A stretch of 42,944 nucleotides of DNA from Vicinamibacteria bacterium (lineage in GTDB: Bacteria; Acidobacteriota; Vicinamibacteria; Fen-336). The stretch is from contig JAMPXO010000031.1 in the NCBI GenBank assembly GCA_023701125.1, positions 1 through 42,944 of the forward strand. The letters are read 5' to 3'. The translations under genes were made by a program, and so were the position numbers. The notes below the pieces were generated by a model that saw only the letters and a list, made by a program, of their open reading frames with translations, ran no database searches and had not been told where the DNA came from. Of the stretch, positions 16,486 to 29,146 are shown piece after piece (positions within the stretch are counted from its first letter, which is position 1; each line of letters opens with the position of its first letter).

Positions 16486-17189
16486 GCGCGCCCGCGACGC
16501 TGCGTTTCGTCTACCACTTCACGTTCGAGGACGGCGCCCAGCGCGACTTCGAGGTGACGCTCGACGCGGCCACGCTGGCGCTGAAGGGGCCGGCCCCGGT
16601 GCCGCTGCCGGAGTGGGCCCGGCTCGACCACGAGCGCTGCTCCAACTGTCCGCTCCACGTGGACTGGCACCCGCACTGCCCGATTGCGGCCCGCATCCAC
16701 CCGCTGGTGACCTTCTTCGCGGACCGCGTGTCCTACGAGCGGGTCGAGGTCCTGGTGGAGACGGCCGGCCGCACCTACTCGAAGCGCGGGGCGCTGCAGG
16801 AGTGCCTGGGCTCGCTGTTCGGCATCTACATGGTCGCCTCGGGCTGCCCGATCCTGAACCGGCTGCGGCCGATGGTCGCCACCCACCTGCCGTTCATGAG
16901 CCCCGAGGAGTCGACCTACCGCACCGTCTCCTCGTTCCTGCTCGCCCAGTACTTCCTGGCCGAGGCCGGCGAGGCGGCCGACTTCTCGCTGGCCAGCCTG
17001 GGCCGCTTCCTCGAGGAACTGCGCGTCGCCAACGCCGGCTTCAGCAAGCGGCTGTCGACGATCGGCATCCGCGACGCGCCGATCAACGCCCTCTACACGC
17101 TCAACGCGCTGGGCGAGATCACCAGCCTGGAGCTGCAGACGGACGCGCTGGCCGCATGGCGGGCGCGCTTTCTCCCGCACTGGAGCTGA
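16482..17189 (+). CDS. uncharacterised cysteine-bearing protein coupled to the VWA gene
   Basis: 235-residue protein without a signal peptide. It opens with a strand-rich part (TLRFVYHFTFEDGAQRDFEVTLD), then a cysteine/histidine cluster CSNCPLHVDWHPHCPIA (Cys53, Cys56, Cys66, with three nearby His), which could bind a metal. A helical C-terminal part contains QECLGSLFGIYMVASGCPILN with two more cysteines. It resembles a family of unknown-function proteins with the same CxxCPL...CPIA pattern (possibly DUF6901, from memory). The start is GTG 16482, overlapping the VWA stop as GTGA, so the two proteins are made together; but one is exported and the other looks cytoplasmic. No function can be assigned. 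Confidence 0.75.
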   Translation: MSAPATLRFVYHFTFEDGAQRDFEVTLDAATLALKGPAPVPLPEWARLDHERCSNCPLHVDWHPHCPIAARIHPLVTFFADRVSYERVEVLVETAGRTYSKRGALQECLGSLFGIYMVASGCPILNRLRPMVATHLPFMSPEESTYRTVSSFLLAQYFLAEAGEAADFSLASLGRFLEELRVANAGFSKRLSTIGIRDAPINALYTLNALGEITSLELQTDALAAWRARFLPHWS

Positions 17190-17326
17190 CGCGACGTAGC
17201 CCCCACCGGCGGCTCGCGCCGTGAGTGAATCCCGGCGCTCGGGCCGCTGGGCTCCGTCGCTCCGCTCCTCCGCCCAGACCCGCGGGACCGGCGACGGGTT
17301 CACCCCGGCGCCGGAACCCGACTCCT

Positions 17327-18331
17327 TCAGGCGCCGAGCTTCTTCTCGACCGCCCGCAGCCGCGAGACCAGCTCGGGCAGCCGCGCGAACAGCAGCGACG
17401 AGCGCAGCCAGTCGCGGTTCTTCTGCATCGGCGTGCCGGAGACCACGGCGCCGGCCTCGGGCGAGGACGTGATTCCCGTCTGGCCGGTGGCGGTCACGCC
17501 GTCGCCGATCGTCAGGTGGCCGCCGACCCCGACCTGGCCCGCCAGCCGGACCCGGCTGCCGACCTTCGTCGAGCCCGCGATGCCGACCTGGGCGGCCATC
17601 ACGGTGTCTTCGCCGACGGTGACCGAGTGGCCGATCTGGATCAGGTTGTCGAGCTTGCTGCCGCGGCCGATCCGGGTCTCGGACAGCGCGGCGCGATCGA
17701 CGGCGGTCAGCGCCCCGATCTCGACGTCGTCCTCGAGCACGACGATGCCGACCTGCGGGATCTTCTGGTAGCGGCCGCCGCCGTCAGGGGCGAAGCCGAA
17801 GCCGTCGGCGCCGATCACGGCGTTGTTCTGCAGCACCACCCGGTCGCCGAGCCGGCAGCGCTCGCGGACCTGGGCGCCCGAGTGGAGCACGCAGTCGGCG
17901 CCGACCGTCACCCCCGCGTACAGCACGACGTGGGGGTGGATCACCGAGCGCGGCCCGACCGAGCAGCCCGCGCCGATCACCGCCAGCGGTCCCACGTGGA
18001 CGTCGGCGCCGAGCGTCGCGGTCGGGTCGACGCAGGCCGCGGGGTGCACGCCGGGCGCCGGCCGCGGCTGCGGGTGCAGCACCTCGAGCGCCTGCGCGAA
18101 GGAGAGGTAGGGGTTGTCCGAGAGCAGCGCGGGCAGCGCCGTCGCCACCTCGGCGCGCACGATCACCGCGGAGGCGCGGGTGGCGTCGAGCTTGTCCGCG
18201 TAACGCGGGTTGGCGAGGAAGGTGATGTCGCCCGGTCCCGCCTGGTCGAGGCCGGCCACGCGCGCGACGTCGACACTGCCGTCGCCGCGCAGCGCGCAAC
18301 CGAGGCGCGCCGCCAGCGCGTCGAGCCTCAC
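17327..18331 (-). CDS. lpxD: UDP-3-O-acylglucosamine N-acyltransferase (LpxD)
   Basis: 334-residue cytoplasmic enzyme of lipid A synthesis that transfers an R-3-hydroxyacyl chain from acyl carrier protein to the amine of UDP-3-O-acylglucosamine. The N-terminal uridine-binding domain holds GPGDITFLANPRY and ASAVIV. The central left-handed beta helix is built of hexapeptide repeats, and the catalytic base is His235 in NLIQIGHSV. GFGFAPDGGGRYQKIPQ is the usual acyl-pocket loop. A helical C-terminal extension (SSLLFARLPELVSRLRAVEKKL) completes it. The start is GTG 18331, overlapping the bactofilin stop as GTGA. No lpxA or fabZ is adjacent. The gene indicates an outer membrane with lipid A. Confidence 0.95.
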   Translation of the reverse strand: MRLDALAARLGCALRGDGSVDVARVAGLDQAGPGDITFLANPRYADKLDATRASAVIVRAEVATALPALLSDNPYLSFAQALEVLHPQPRPAPGVHPAACVDPTATLGADVHVGPLAVIGAGCSVGPRSVIHPHVVLYAGVTVGADCVLHSGAQVRERCRLGDRVVLQNNAVIGADGFGFAPDGGGRYQKIPQVGIVVLEDDVEIGALTAVDRAALSETRIGRGSKLDNLIQIGHSVTVGEDTVMAAQVGIAGSTKVGSRVRLAGQVGVGGHLTIGDGVTATGQTGITSSPEAGAVVSGTPMQKNRDWLRSSLLFARLPELVSRLRAVEKKLGA

Positions 18332-18648
18332 TTGCCGGGCGCGGCCGTCTCGACGGCGGCGTTGACGACGGCGCCGTCGCGGATCGCGAGCACCTCGGCC
18401 ACCACCGTGCCGGTGACCCGCGCCTTCTCCGTCAGCGTCGCCTTGCGCGCGCGCAGTTCGCCCGTGAACTCGCCGGCGACCTCGGCGCTGTCGCAGCGCA
18501 CCTTGGCCTCGACCCGCGCGCCTTCGCCGAGGGTCAGCCGGCCCTTGAGCTCGATGTCGCCCTTGAAGCGGCCGTGGATGCGGGCGTCCTGGCCCTGGAT
18601 GCGGCCTTCCACGTCGGCCGCGGCGTCGATGAGGGTGGCGTCGTCCAT
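18328..18648 (-). CDS. bactofilin
   Basis: 106-residue bactofilin (DUF583): a short polar N-terminus, then a right-handed beta-helix core with repeats such as IHGRFKGDIELKGRLTLGEGARVEAKVRCDSA, and a short Ala/Pro tail. These proteins polymerise into non-polar cytoskeletal filaments, often at the inner membrane, and help shape or localise envelope machinery. It overlaps lpxD by 4 nt (GTGA). ATG 18648 is preceded by a GA-rich but weak ribosome binding site. uvrB is divergent from it, with 74 nt between start codons. Confidence 0.9.
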   Translation of the reverse strand: MDDATLIDAAADVEGRIQGQDARIHGRFKGDIELKGRLTLGEGARVEAKVRCDSAEVAGEFTGELRARKATLTEKARVTGTVVAEVLAIRDGAVVNAAVETAAPGK

Positions 18649-18710
18649 TTCGAGGGCGATTGTAGCTGGGTGCCCCGGTTCCGGTGGAACTGGCAGGGCA
18701 GTGCCACGAC

Positions 18711-18716
18711 TATCAT
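18711..18716 (+). promoter_or_regulatory. candidate -10 box for uvrB
   Basis: TATCAT ending 6 nt before ATG 18723; no Shine-Dalgarno can fit, so a leaderless message is implied. A possible CTGGCA at 18690-18695 is 15 nt upstream, too close for a good -35. No LexA-like palindrome is seen. Confidence 0.4.
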
Positions 18717-18722
18717 CGGACG

Positions 18723-20762
<2,040 letters not shown>

Positions 20763-20817
20763 GCCCCGTGCCGCGGTCCCCTGGCGGCCGGCCGCGACCT
20801 GTGTTCAAGTTGCGCTC

Positions 20818-23499
<2,682 letters not shown>

Positions 23500-23527
23500 C
23501 CGCGGGGGCCGGGGCGCCGGAGTCCGG

Positions 23528-24097
23528 CTACAGCACCGAGCCGGGCCGCTTCTTGATCAGCGACAGGAACTCGTTGCGGGTGGCGCGGTCCTCGCGGAAC
23601 ACGCCGCGCATGCACGAGGTGACGGCGACGGAGTTCTGCTTCTCCACTCCGCGCATCAGCATGCAGAAGTGCATCGCCTCGATCACGACCGCCACGCCCC
23701 TGGGCTTGATCACCTCCTCGATCGTCTCGGCGATCTGGACGGTGAGTCGCTCCTGGACCTGCAACCGGCGGGCGAACATGTCGACCAGGCGCGGCACCTT
23801 CGACAGCCCGATCACCTTGCCGTCCGGGATGTAGGCGACGTGGGCCTTGCCGAAGAACGGCAGCATGTGGTGCTCGCACATGCTGTACACGTCGATCTCC
23901 TTGACCAGCACCATCTCGTCGTAGGGGACGGTGAACAGCGCCTCGTTGAGCAGCGCCAGCGGATCCTCGCCGTAGCCGCGGGTCAGGAAACGCAGCGACT
24001 TCTCGACCCGCTCGGGCGTCTTCAGCAGGCCCTCGCGCTCCGGGTCCTCGCCGAGCCCGGCCAGCATCGCCCTGACGTGGTCGCGGATCGGGTCCAT
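23528..24097 (-). CDS. folE: GTP cyclohydrolase I (FolE, type IA)
   Basis: 189-residue zinc enzyme that converts GTP to 7,8-dihydroneopterin triphosphate, the entry to folate and pterin synthesis. Zinc ligands are Cys74 and His77 (CEHH) and Cys145, with the same spacing as in the E. coli enzyme. [24 protein letters not shown] and [11 protein letters not shown] are conserved signature blocks. GGGAGG precedes ATG 24097. It begins 10 nt after the stop of a radical SAM gene and is surely co-transcribed with it, which raises the question whether the pair makes a modified pterin or deazapurine; FolE also supplies ordinary folate. Confidence 0.96.
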   Translation of the reverse strand: MDPIRDHVRAMLAGLGEDPEREGLLKTPERVEKSLRFLTRGYGEDPLALLNEALFTVPYDEMVLVKEIDVYSMCEHHMLPFFGKAHVAYIPDGKVIGLSKVPRLVDMFARRLQVQERLTVQIAETIEEVIKPRGVAVVIEAMHFCMLMRGVEKQNSVAVTSCMRGVFREDRATRNEFLSLIKKRPGSVL

Positions 24098-24107
24098 CGC
24101 GCCTCCC

Positions 24108-25229
24108 TCAGCCCTTGACGGGCAGCGGCACCTGCTTGCCGCTGACCCGGATCGGGGTCGGCTGCTTGGTCACCGCGCAGTGCTGGCAGATCGCCTCGCC
24201 CGCGGCCGGGTCGTCCCAGCTCCGGTTGCGCTGCGCCGCCCGCAGGCGGTCGAAGTTGGCGCTCTTCCAGACGTCGCTGATCGAGCGCATCGGCGCCCGC
24301 GCGCCACCCACGACCGGGCCGCCGTCGATCTCCATCGTGAAGCCCTGGCAGCACGGCATCGTGTGGCGGCCGTCCCAGGTCACCACCATGCGCCGGAACG
24401 GGTCGGGGCACTGGAACTCGGCGGCGCTCATCTGCCGCCAGTGGGCGGCCTGCCACGAGTGCTGGGTGCCGGCGGGGAAGTAGCACTCCGAGATCGACAT
24501 CCAGTCGACGCCCAGCTTGCCCTTCCAGAACTCCTCCATCCGCCCGCTGTCGACGGCCTCGGCATTCAGGTGGGTGCGCACCACGGACGCGCGGATCTTG
24601 AGGTCGGGGGCGCCCTTGCCGTCGTCACGCGCGCGCACGGCCTGGCGCACGGAGTTGAGCAGCACTTCCCAGTTGCCGCCGACGCGCTGGCGGTGGTAGC
24701 TGTCGGGGTCGCAGGCGTCGACCGAGAACATCAGGTCGGTGATGCCGGCCTCGACCACCTTGTAGAACAGGTCCTGCTGCTTGCGCGCCAGCCCGTTGCC
24801 GTTGGTGTTCATCATGATGTCGGGGAAGCCGAGGGTCGCGGCCTCGCGCACGAAGCTGACGATCCGCGGGTGCAGCGACGGCTCGCCCCGGTAGTTGAGC
24901 TTGATCGAGCTGACGCCGATGTCCGCGCACTGCTGGATCAGCCGGCCGTACAGCACCGGGTCCATGTAGCCGCGCTGGTACGTGTGCTCGTCGAAGCCCT
25001 GGGTGCGGATGTGCTCGTGGGTCCAGATCTGGCAGAAGCCCTGCGGGTCGTCCTCGGAGCTGCCGCAGCGCAGGTCGCAGACCGCCACCGACTCGAGGTC
25101 GACGTGGACGGGGTGGGTCGACGGGTCCATCTCCGCCTCGCGGCGGTCCCACTCGCGGCGATAGGCCTCGTAGCGCTGCGAACGCTGCGGCGCCTCCACC
25201 AGCACGCGGAACGTCGGGTCCTTGCTCAT
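24108..25229 (-). CDS. radical SAM enzyme with SPASM-like C-terminus and unusual cysteine spacing
   Basis: 373-residue radical SAM protein. The iron-sulfur cysteines are Cys51, Cys55 and Cys66 (CDLRC, then GFCQIW), a CX3CX10C spacing instead of the usual CX3CX2C; the DNA reads cleanly through the 10-residue gap. The barrel continues with [13 protein letters not shown] (the GEP that binds S-adenosylmethionine), MNTNGNGL and [13 protein letters not shown], as in peptide- or sugar-modifying SPASM enzymes. The C-terminus has MPCCQGFT and CQHC, likely ligands for an auxiliary cluster. ATG 25229 is 8 nt after a TACACT box. It lies 10 nt upstream of folE. The substrate is unknown; it is not QueE, which has a different motif and is shorter. 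Confidence 0.87.
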   Translation of the reverse strand: MSKDPTFRVLVEAPQRSQRYEAYRREWDRREAEMDPSTHPVHVDLESVAVCDLRCGSSEDDPQGFCQIWTHEHIRTQGFDEHTYQRGYMDPVLYGRLIQQCADIGVSSIKLNYRGEPSLHPRIVSFVREAATLGFPDIMMNTNGNGLARKQQDLFYKVVEAGITDLMFSVDACDPDSYHRQRVGGNWEVLLNSVRQAVRARDDGKGAPDLKIRASVVRTHLNAEAVDSGRMEEFWKGKLGVDWMSISECYFPAGTQHSWQAAHWRQMSAAEFQCPDPFRRMVVTWDGRHTMPCCQGFTMEIDGGPVVGGARAPMRSISDVWKSANFDRLRAAQRNRSWDDPAAGEAICQHCAVTKQPTPIRVSGKQVPLPVKG

Positions 25230-25237
25230 CGCTGGCC

Positions 25238-25243
25238 AGTGTA
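25238..25243 (-). promoter_or_regulatory. candidate -10 box for the radical SAM-folE operon
   Basis: TACACT on the minus strand ending 8 nt before ATG 25229. No ribosome binding site is visible in the 8 nt. Confidence 0.4.
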
Positions 25244-25311
25244 GCCCACGGGTCCTTTTCGCCCGAAGCGCCGGCGTGGGCTCGCGCACGACGCGCGCGG
25301 GCGGGCTGCGG

Positions 25312-25317
25312 GATACT
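25312..25317 (+). promoter_or_regulatory. candidate -10 box for the alpha/beta hydrolase
   Basis: GATACT ending 6 nt before ATG 25324, the same spacing as the VWA and uvrB boxes. Confidence 0.4.
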
Positions 25318-25323
25318 CCGCGC

Positions 25324-26163
25324 ATGGCTTTCCCCGAGCGGCTGCCGGCGGCGGACGGCATCGAACTCGAGGCCTGGCATCGGGCGCCCGCGGGCCCGCG
25401 GCGGGCCGCGGTGGTGCTGATGCACGGCCTCAACGACCACTCGCGGGCGCTGCCCTACGAACGGCTGACGGCGCTGCTGCTCGCGCGCGGCATCGCGGTC
25501 TACGGCTTCGACCTGCGTGGCCACGGCCGCTCCGGCGGACCGCGCATGTACACGCCGTCGTGGGCGGCGCTGCGCGACGACCTGCTGCTCGTGGCGCGGG
25601 CGGCGGCCCGCGACCACGGGGCACGGCCCGCGCTGGTCGGCCTCAGCCTCGGCGGCCTGCTGTGCCTGAGCGCCGCGCTCGCCGAGCCGCTGGCGGTGCC
25701 AGCCGTGGTGGCGATGGCGCCGGCTCTCGACCGCTCCGGCACCTCGGCCCTGCTGCGCGCGCTGCTGCCGCTGGTCGTCCGCATCGCCCCGCGGCTGCGG
25801 CTCGATCCCGGGCTCGACGTCACCGGCGTGACGAGCGACGCCGCCGCCCGCGCGGAGTACGTGGCCGACCCGCTGTGGGAGTCGAAGGTGACGCCGGCAC
25901 TCGGCGCCGCCGTGGTCGCCGGCATGGAGGAACTGCTCACCCGCGCGGGCGAGTTCAGCGTGCCGCTGCTCGCCTTTCACGGGACCGCCGACCGGCTGGT
26001 GCCGATCGCGGGCACCCGCGCCGCCTTCCCGCGCTTCGGCAGCGCGGACAAGCGGCTGGTCGAACTGGAAGGCGCGTGGCACGCCCTGCCGCTCGAGCCA
26101 CAGGCCGCTGCGATGGCTGACGAGATCGCCGAATTCGTGATGGCGAAGGCCGGCCTGGGGTAG
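25324..26163 (+). CDS. alpha/beta hydrolase, monoacylglycerol-lipase-like (S33/Hydrolase_4)
   Basis: 279-residue cytoplasmic hydrolase. HGLNDHS at 34-40 forms the oxyanion region, YGFDLRGHGRSGG is the typical Hydrolase_4 strand-loop, the nucleophile is Ser108 in GLSLGG, the acid Asp223 in HGTADRLVP and the base His253 in GAWHAL. The pattern is that of monoacylglycerol lipases and lysophospholipases, which cleave acyl esters; the true substrate is open. ATG 25324 follows a GATACT box. The gene ends directly against the convergent serine hydrolase gene (no bases between stop codons). Confidence 0.9.
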   Translation: MAFPERLPAADGIELEAWHRAPAGPRRAAVVLMHGLNDHSRALPYERLTALLLARGIAVYGFDLRGHGRSGGPRMYTPSWAALRDDLLLVARAAARDHGARPALVGLSLGGLLCLSAALAEPLAVPAVVAMAPALDRSGTSALLRALLPLVVRIAPRLRLDPGLDVTGVTSDAAARAEYVADPLWESKVTPALGAAVVAGMEELLTRAGEFSVPLLAFHGTADRLVPIAGTRAAFPRFGSADKRLVELEGAWHALPLEPQAAAMADEIAEFVMAKAGLG

Positions 26164-27666
26164 TCAGTCCCGGCGAGAGTACACGTTGTAGTGGCGGCGG
26201 AAGCTCTTCGCGCGGCCGTCCTTGCCGACCTCGAAGGCGATCTCCTCGCCCAGCTTCTCGTCGGAGCGCAGCCGGCGGAAGGTGTGCTCGCCGGTCGCCT
26301 TCAGCCTGGTGATGCCCTTGGCGGGCTCGGGGTTCGGCAGCGAGATCATGCCGAGGCCGTCCTCCCACGGGAACACCGCGACTTCCCCCGCGAAGCCGGA
26401 GGCGTACACGCCGCGGTAGCGCTCGAGCCCTGCGTCGGGGGCCTTGGGCGCCGTCGTCTCCTTCGCGGCCGCCTTGACCGCGGGCGCGACCAGGTCGTGC
26501 ATCTGCTGGGTGAAGCGGTTGGCGTTGACGCCCTGGGCGTTGGCCATGAACACCGTCGCCAGTTGCTGGTCGTTGTTCATCAGCAGCGCCGTGCGGAAGC
26601 CGGGGCAACTGCCGTCGTGGCCGACGAAAGACTGCTTGTCGCTGCGCCAGAGCACGTAGCCGAGGCCCCAGGTGTTCTCGAGGTCAGGGTCGGTCCAGTG
26701 GACGCGTTGCATCTCGCGCAGCGTCGTCGCCTTCACGACCTCGGTGCCGCCGTTCGCGCGCAGCCGGAAGTGCCACGACGCGAAGCGCGCCAGGTCGAGC
26801 GCGGTCGAGGCGTAGCCCGCCGCCGGCGCGATGCCGCGGGCCTGGAAGAACGCCACCGGCAAACGGCGACCCTCGCGGTCGAGCGACGAGTAGCCGACGG
26901 CGAGCCGCTTGCCGCGCTCGTCCGACGGCATCTCGGGGAAGGTCGAGGTCAGGCCCAGCGGGTCGAGGATCGAGCGCCGGACGTAGCGGTCGTAGGGCTC
27001 GCCCGCGGCCGCGCCGACGACCTCGCCCAGCAGCGACATGCCGAGGTTCGAGTACTGGAAGTAGGTCTCCGGCGCATACAGCGCGGATTGCCCGGCCAGC
27101 CGCTCGCGGATCTCCTCGCGGGTCGGGAACGTGAAGCCCGGCCCCGTCCAGTACGCGTGGTCCGACTCGCGCGGCAGTCCCGACGCGTGGGTCAGCAGGC
27201 CCTCGATGGTGACCTCGCCCTCGCCCTCGGTCTTCGCCAGCGCGAACCACGGCAGGTGGCGCACCAGCGGATCGTCCAGCCGCAGTGCCCCGGCGTCGCG
27301 CTGCTGCATCGTCGCCAGGCTGGTGAACAGCTTCGAGATCGAGCAGATCGAGTAGATCGTGTCGACCGTGGCGGGCCGGTTCTTCTCGCGCTCGGAGGCA
27401 CCCCAGGCGCCGCTCCACAACACCTGCTGGTCCTGCACGATGGCCGCGGATACGCCGGGGATCTGCTCGTACGCCCGCTGCGCCTCGAGCCAGGTGGCGG
27501 CCGCGGCCAGCGCCTGCTTCACCCGCGGGTGCTCCGCGATGGCGAGCTTCGCGGCGGGCGCCGGCGTGGCGGCGGCCTGCGGCGCGGTGTCCTGCGCGGA
27601 CACGGGCACGGCGAGCGCGAGGAGCAGGCTGCCTCGCAGGGCGACGGTGGCGGGACGCGAGCGCAT
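26164..27666 (-). CDS. secreted serine hydrolase, class C beta-lactamase/DD-peptidase fold
   Basis: 500-residue exported protein (signal peptide MRSRPATVALRGSLLLALAV, cut after about Ala24). The beta-lactamase-related domain spans about 60-400: SxxK is Ser109-Ile-Ser-Lys112, the YxN motif is in YFQYSNLG, and HDGSCPG stands in for the KTG/HxG box. An extra C-terminal domain of about 90 residues (from about 410, ERYRGVYASGFAGEVAVFPWEDGLGMISL) resembles the lipocalin-like DUF3471 tail seen in related esterases and peptidases. Likely an esterase or peptidase in the periplasm; resistance to beta-lactams is not implied. A divergent gene starts 80 nt away. Confidence 0.9.
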   Translation of the reverse strand: MRSRPATVALRGSLLLALAVPVSAQDTAPQAAATPAPAAKLAIAEHPRVKQALAAAATWLEAQRAYEQIPGVSAAIVQDQQVLWSGAWGASEREKNRPATVDTIYSICSISKLFTSLATMQQRDAGALRLDDPLVRHLPWFALAKTEGEGEVTIEGLLTHASGLPRESDHAYWTGPGFTFPTREEIRERLAGQSALYAPETYFQYSNLGMSLLGEVVGAAAGEPYDRYVRRSILDPLGLTSTFPEMPSDERGKRLAVGYSSLDREGRRLPVAFFQARGIAPAAGYASTALDLARFASWHFRLRANGGTEVVKATTLREMQRVHWTDPDLENTWGLGYVLWRSDKQSFVGHDGSCPGFRTALLMNNDQQLATVFMANAQGVNANRFTQQMHDLVAPAVKAAAKETTAPKAPDAGLERYRGVYASGFAGEVAVFPWEDGLGMISLPNPEPAKGITRLKATGEHTFRRLRSDEKLGEEIAFEVGKDGRAKSFRRHYNVYSRRD

Positions 27667-27716
27667 CAGGGCCTCCAGTTCGGGATCGCGACATTTTGCG
27701 CCCTTCCGAGGGCGGG

Positions 27717-27722
27717 TATGCT
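27717..27722 (+). promoter_or_regulatory. candidate -10 box for the charged secreted protein
   Basis: TATGCT 23 nt before ATG 27746, with a CGGAGG ribosome binding site in between. The divergent serine hydrolase gene shares this 79-nt region. Confidence 0.35.
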
Positions 27723-27745
27723 CGTCTCATCCTCACGGAGGTCCC

Positions 27746-28705
27746 ATGTCCCGTCCGCTCGCCGTCCTGGCCGCGTTGCTCCTCACCTCGCCCGCATCGG
27801 CGGCGAACCCGCAGGAGGACGCGCTCAAGCGCGCCTTCGAGGGCAAGTGGGTCACGGTCAAGATCGACCTGCCCGCCACCCACAAGGGGCTCGACCTGCG
27901 CTTCGACCGCGAGCAGCCGGTCGACGTCGCGGAGCACAGCGATCGCCTGCGCGACTACGACGTGGCGATCGAGGAGGGCAGCCGCCAGCGGGTGACGCGG
28001 ATCAAGCTCAAGGGCGACATGATCGAGTTCCACCTCGCGGGCGGCGGCTTCAACTGGGGCAGCGACACCACCACCCGGACCTTCAGCGCGACCTCGAAGT
28101 CGAGCCGCGAGAACGAGCTCGAGAAGGAGATCAAGGTCGAGACGGACCGCGACCGCAAGCGGCGGCTGGAGCGCGAGCGGGACGACCTGCGCTACGAGCG
28201 CGAGCGCCGCGACGACCGCGAGCGGCGCGAGATCGAGGAGTGGAACCGCGATGCGCGCGAGCGCGACCGCGACCGCTCGCTGCGCTCGGGCTCGCGCATC
28301 AACCTGCGCTTCAAGAAGCGGGTGCCGGCGGACGTGGTGACGGCCGAGGGCCTCGAGCGCACGCTCGCGCCGTGGGTGCAGGTGGGCTACGGGCCGGCCT
28401 CCGGCGCGGATGCCGAGGTCGAGCGCGAGCTGGAGGAAGACGAGCGCGACGCCGAGCGCGACCGGGATCGCGCGGACGAGCAGGACGCGCCCGCCGACGA
28501 GCCGAAGGGCGAGCTGCGCAAGGGCCTGCTGTACGACGAGGTCGAGGCGCTGCTGGGCCGCCCGCGCACCCGCGCGCGCTGCACCGTGGGCGAGAACCTG
28601 ACCTGCCTGTTCGCCGTGTTCGCGCCGCCCGGCATCGGGGGCGAGGTGGAGGCCCTCTTCATCCAGGACGTCCTGGTCCGCTTCGGTCCCCCCGCCAAGC
28701 CCTGA
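27746..28705 (+). CDS. secreted protein with a long Arg/Glu/Asp-rich helix and BamE-like tail
   Basis: 319-residue exported protein (signal peptide to about residue 20). Residues 28-115 look beta-rich (KWVTVKIDLPATHKGLDLRF, then GDMIEFHLAGGGFNWG). Residues 120-180 are almost entirely Arg, Glu and Asp and probably form a single charged alpha helix or coiled coil. A second acidic-basic run lies at 222-252. The C-terminal 60 residues (KGLLYDEVEALLGRPRTR...LFIQDVLVRF) resemble the BamE/SmpA fold, with the D-E-V-x-x-L-L-G-x-P signature and two cysteines (279, 287). I know no named family for the whole. ATG 27746 is preceded by CGGAGG. Confidence 0.78.
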   Translation: MSRPLAVLAALLLTSPASAANPQEDALKRAFEGKWVTVKIDLPATHKGLDLRFDREQPVDVAEHSDRLRDYDVAIEEGSRQRVTRIKLKGDMIEFHLAGGGFNWGSDTTTRTFSATSKSSRENELEKEIKVETDRDRKRRLERERDDLRYERERRDDRERREIEEWNRDARERDRDRSLRSGSRINLRFKKRVPADVVTAEGLERTLAPWVQVGYGPASGADAEVERELEEDERDAERDRDRADEQDAPADEPKGELRKGLLYDEVEALLGRPRTRARCTVGENLTCLFAVFAPPGIGGEVEALFIQDVLVRFGPPAKP

Positions 28706-28725
28706 TCGGCGCCCGCCCAGGAGCC

Positions 28726-28731
28726 TAGAAT
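28726..28731 (+). promoter_or_regulatory. candidate -10 box for the MNT/HEPN operon
   Basis: TAGAAT ending 10 nt before ATG 28742, identical to the hexamer upstream of the VWA gene (15496-15501). Confidence 0.4.
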
Positions 28732-28741
28732 CGAGGCTGCC

Positions 28742-29146
28742 ATGGATCGCGAGCGTGCCCTGCGAGCGTGCCTCGAGGCCTTCCCGGAGGTGCGCCTCGC
28801 CGTCCTCTTCGGATCCGAGGCCACGGGAGCGGCGCACGCGCTCAGCGACGTGGATGTGGGTCTGCGGCTGGCCGGCGCCCCATCGCCGACCGCGGCGCTC
28901 GAAGCGGCGCTCGCGCGCGCCGCGGGGCGCGCGGTCGACCTCGTCGTGCTCGACGCGGCGCCTCCGCTGCTGAGGTTCGAGATCGCACGCGACGGACACC
29001 TGCTGGCCGAGCGCGACCCGCATGCCTGGGCGGATTTCAAGGCGCGAGCCATGGTCGACTGGTGGGACTGGGCGCCGACAGCACACAGCCTGAACGCACT
29101 CGCGGCCCGCCGGCTGCGAGAGGAAATCGCACGTGGTCCGGCCTGA
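28742..29146 (+). CDS. mntA: MNT-type minimal nucleotidyltransferase (MntA-like antitoxin)
   Basis: 134-residue protein of the minimal nucleotidyltransferase fold. FGSEATG...SDVDVGL gives the GSX10DXD active site (Gly24, Ser25, Asp36, Asp38) with a third acidic residue at Asp66 (AVDLVVLD). In characterised MntA-HepT pairs this enzyme inactivates the HEPN toxin by adding AMP units to a tyrosine. It overlaps the HEPN gene by 14 nt, the usual arrangement. The active site is intact. Note that the long residue tail after 85 (HAWADFKARAMVDWWDW) is also typical of MntA proteins. Confidence 0.85.
   Translation: MDRERALRACLEAFPEVRLAVLFGSEATGAAHALSDVDVGLRLAGAPSPTAALEAALARAAGRAVDLVVLDAAPPLLRFEIARDGHLLAERDPHAWADFKARAMVDWWDWAPTAHSLNALAARRLREEIARGPA

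Noticed and set aside
17247-17277. Possible terminator hairpin between the convergent VWA-linked gene and lpxD
   Set aside because: CTGGGC/GCCCAG gives only a 6-bp stem with a 19-nt loop and no T run on either side.
24108-25229. QueE (7-carboxy-7-deazaguanine synthase) because of the folE neighbour
   Set aside because: QueE is shorter, has a different cysteine arrangement and lacks the C-terminal SPASM-like cysteines seen here.
26164-27666. Antibiotic-resistance beta-lactamase
   Set aside because: The fold is shared, but the extra C-terminal domain and HDG in place of KTG fit esterase/peptidase relatives better.
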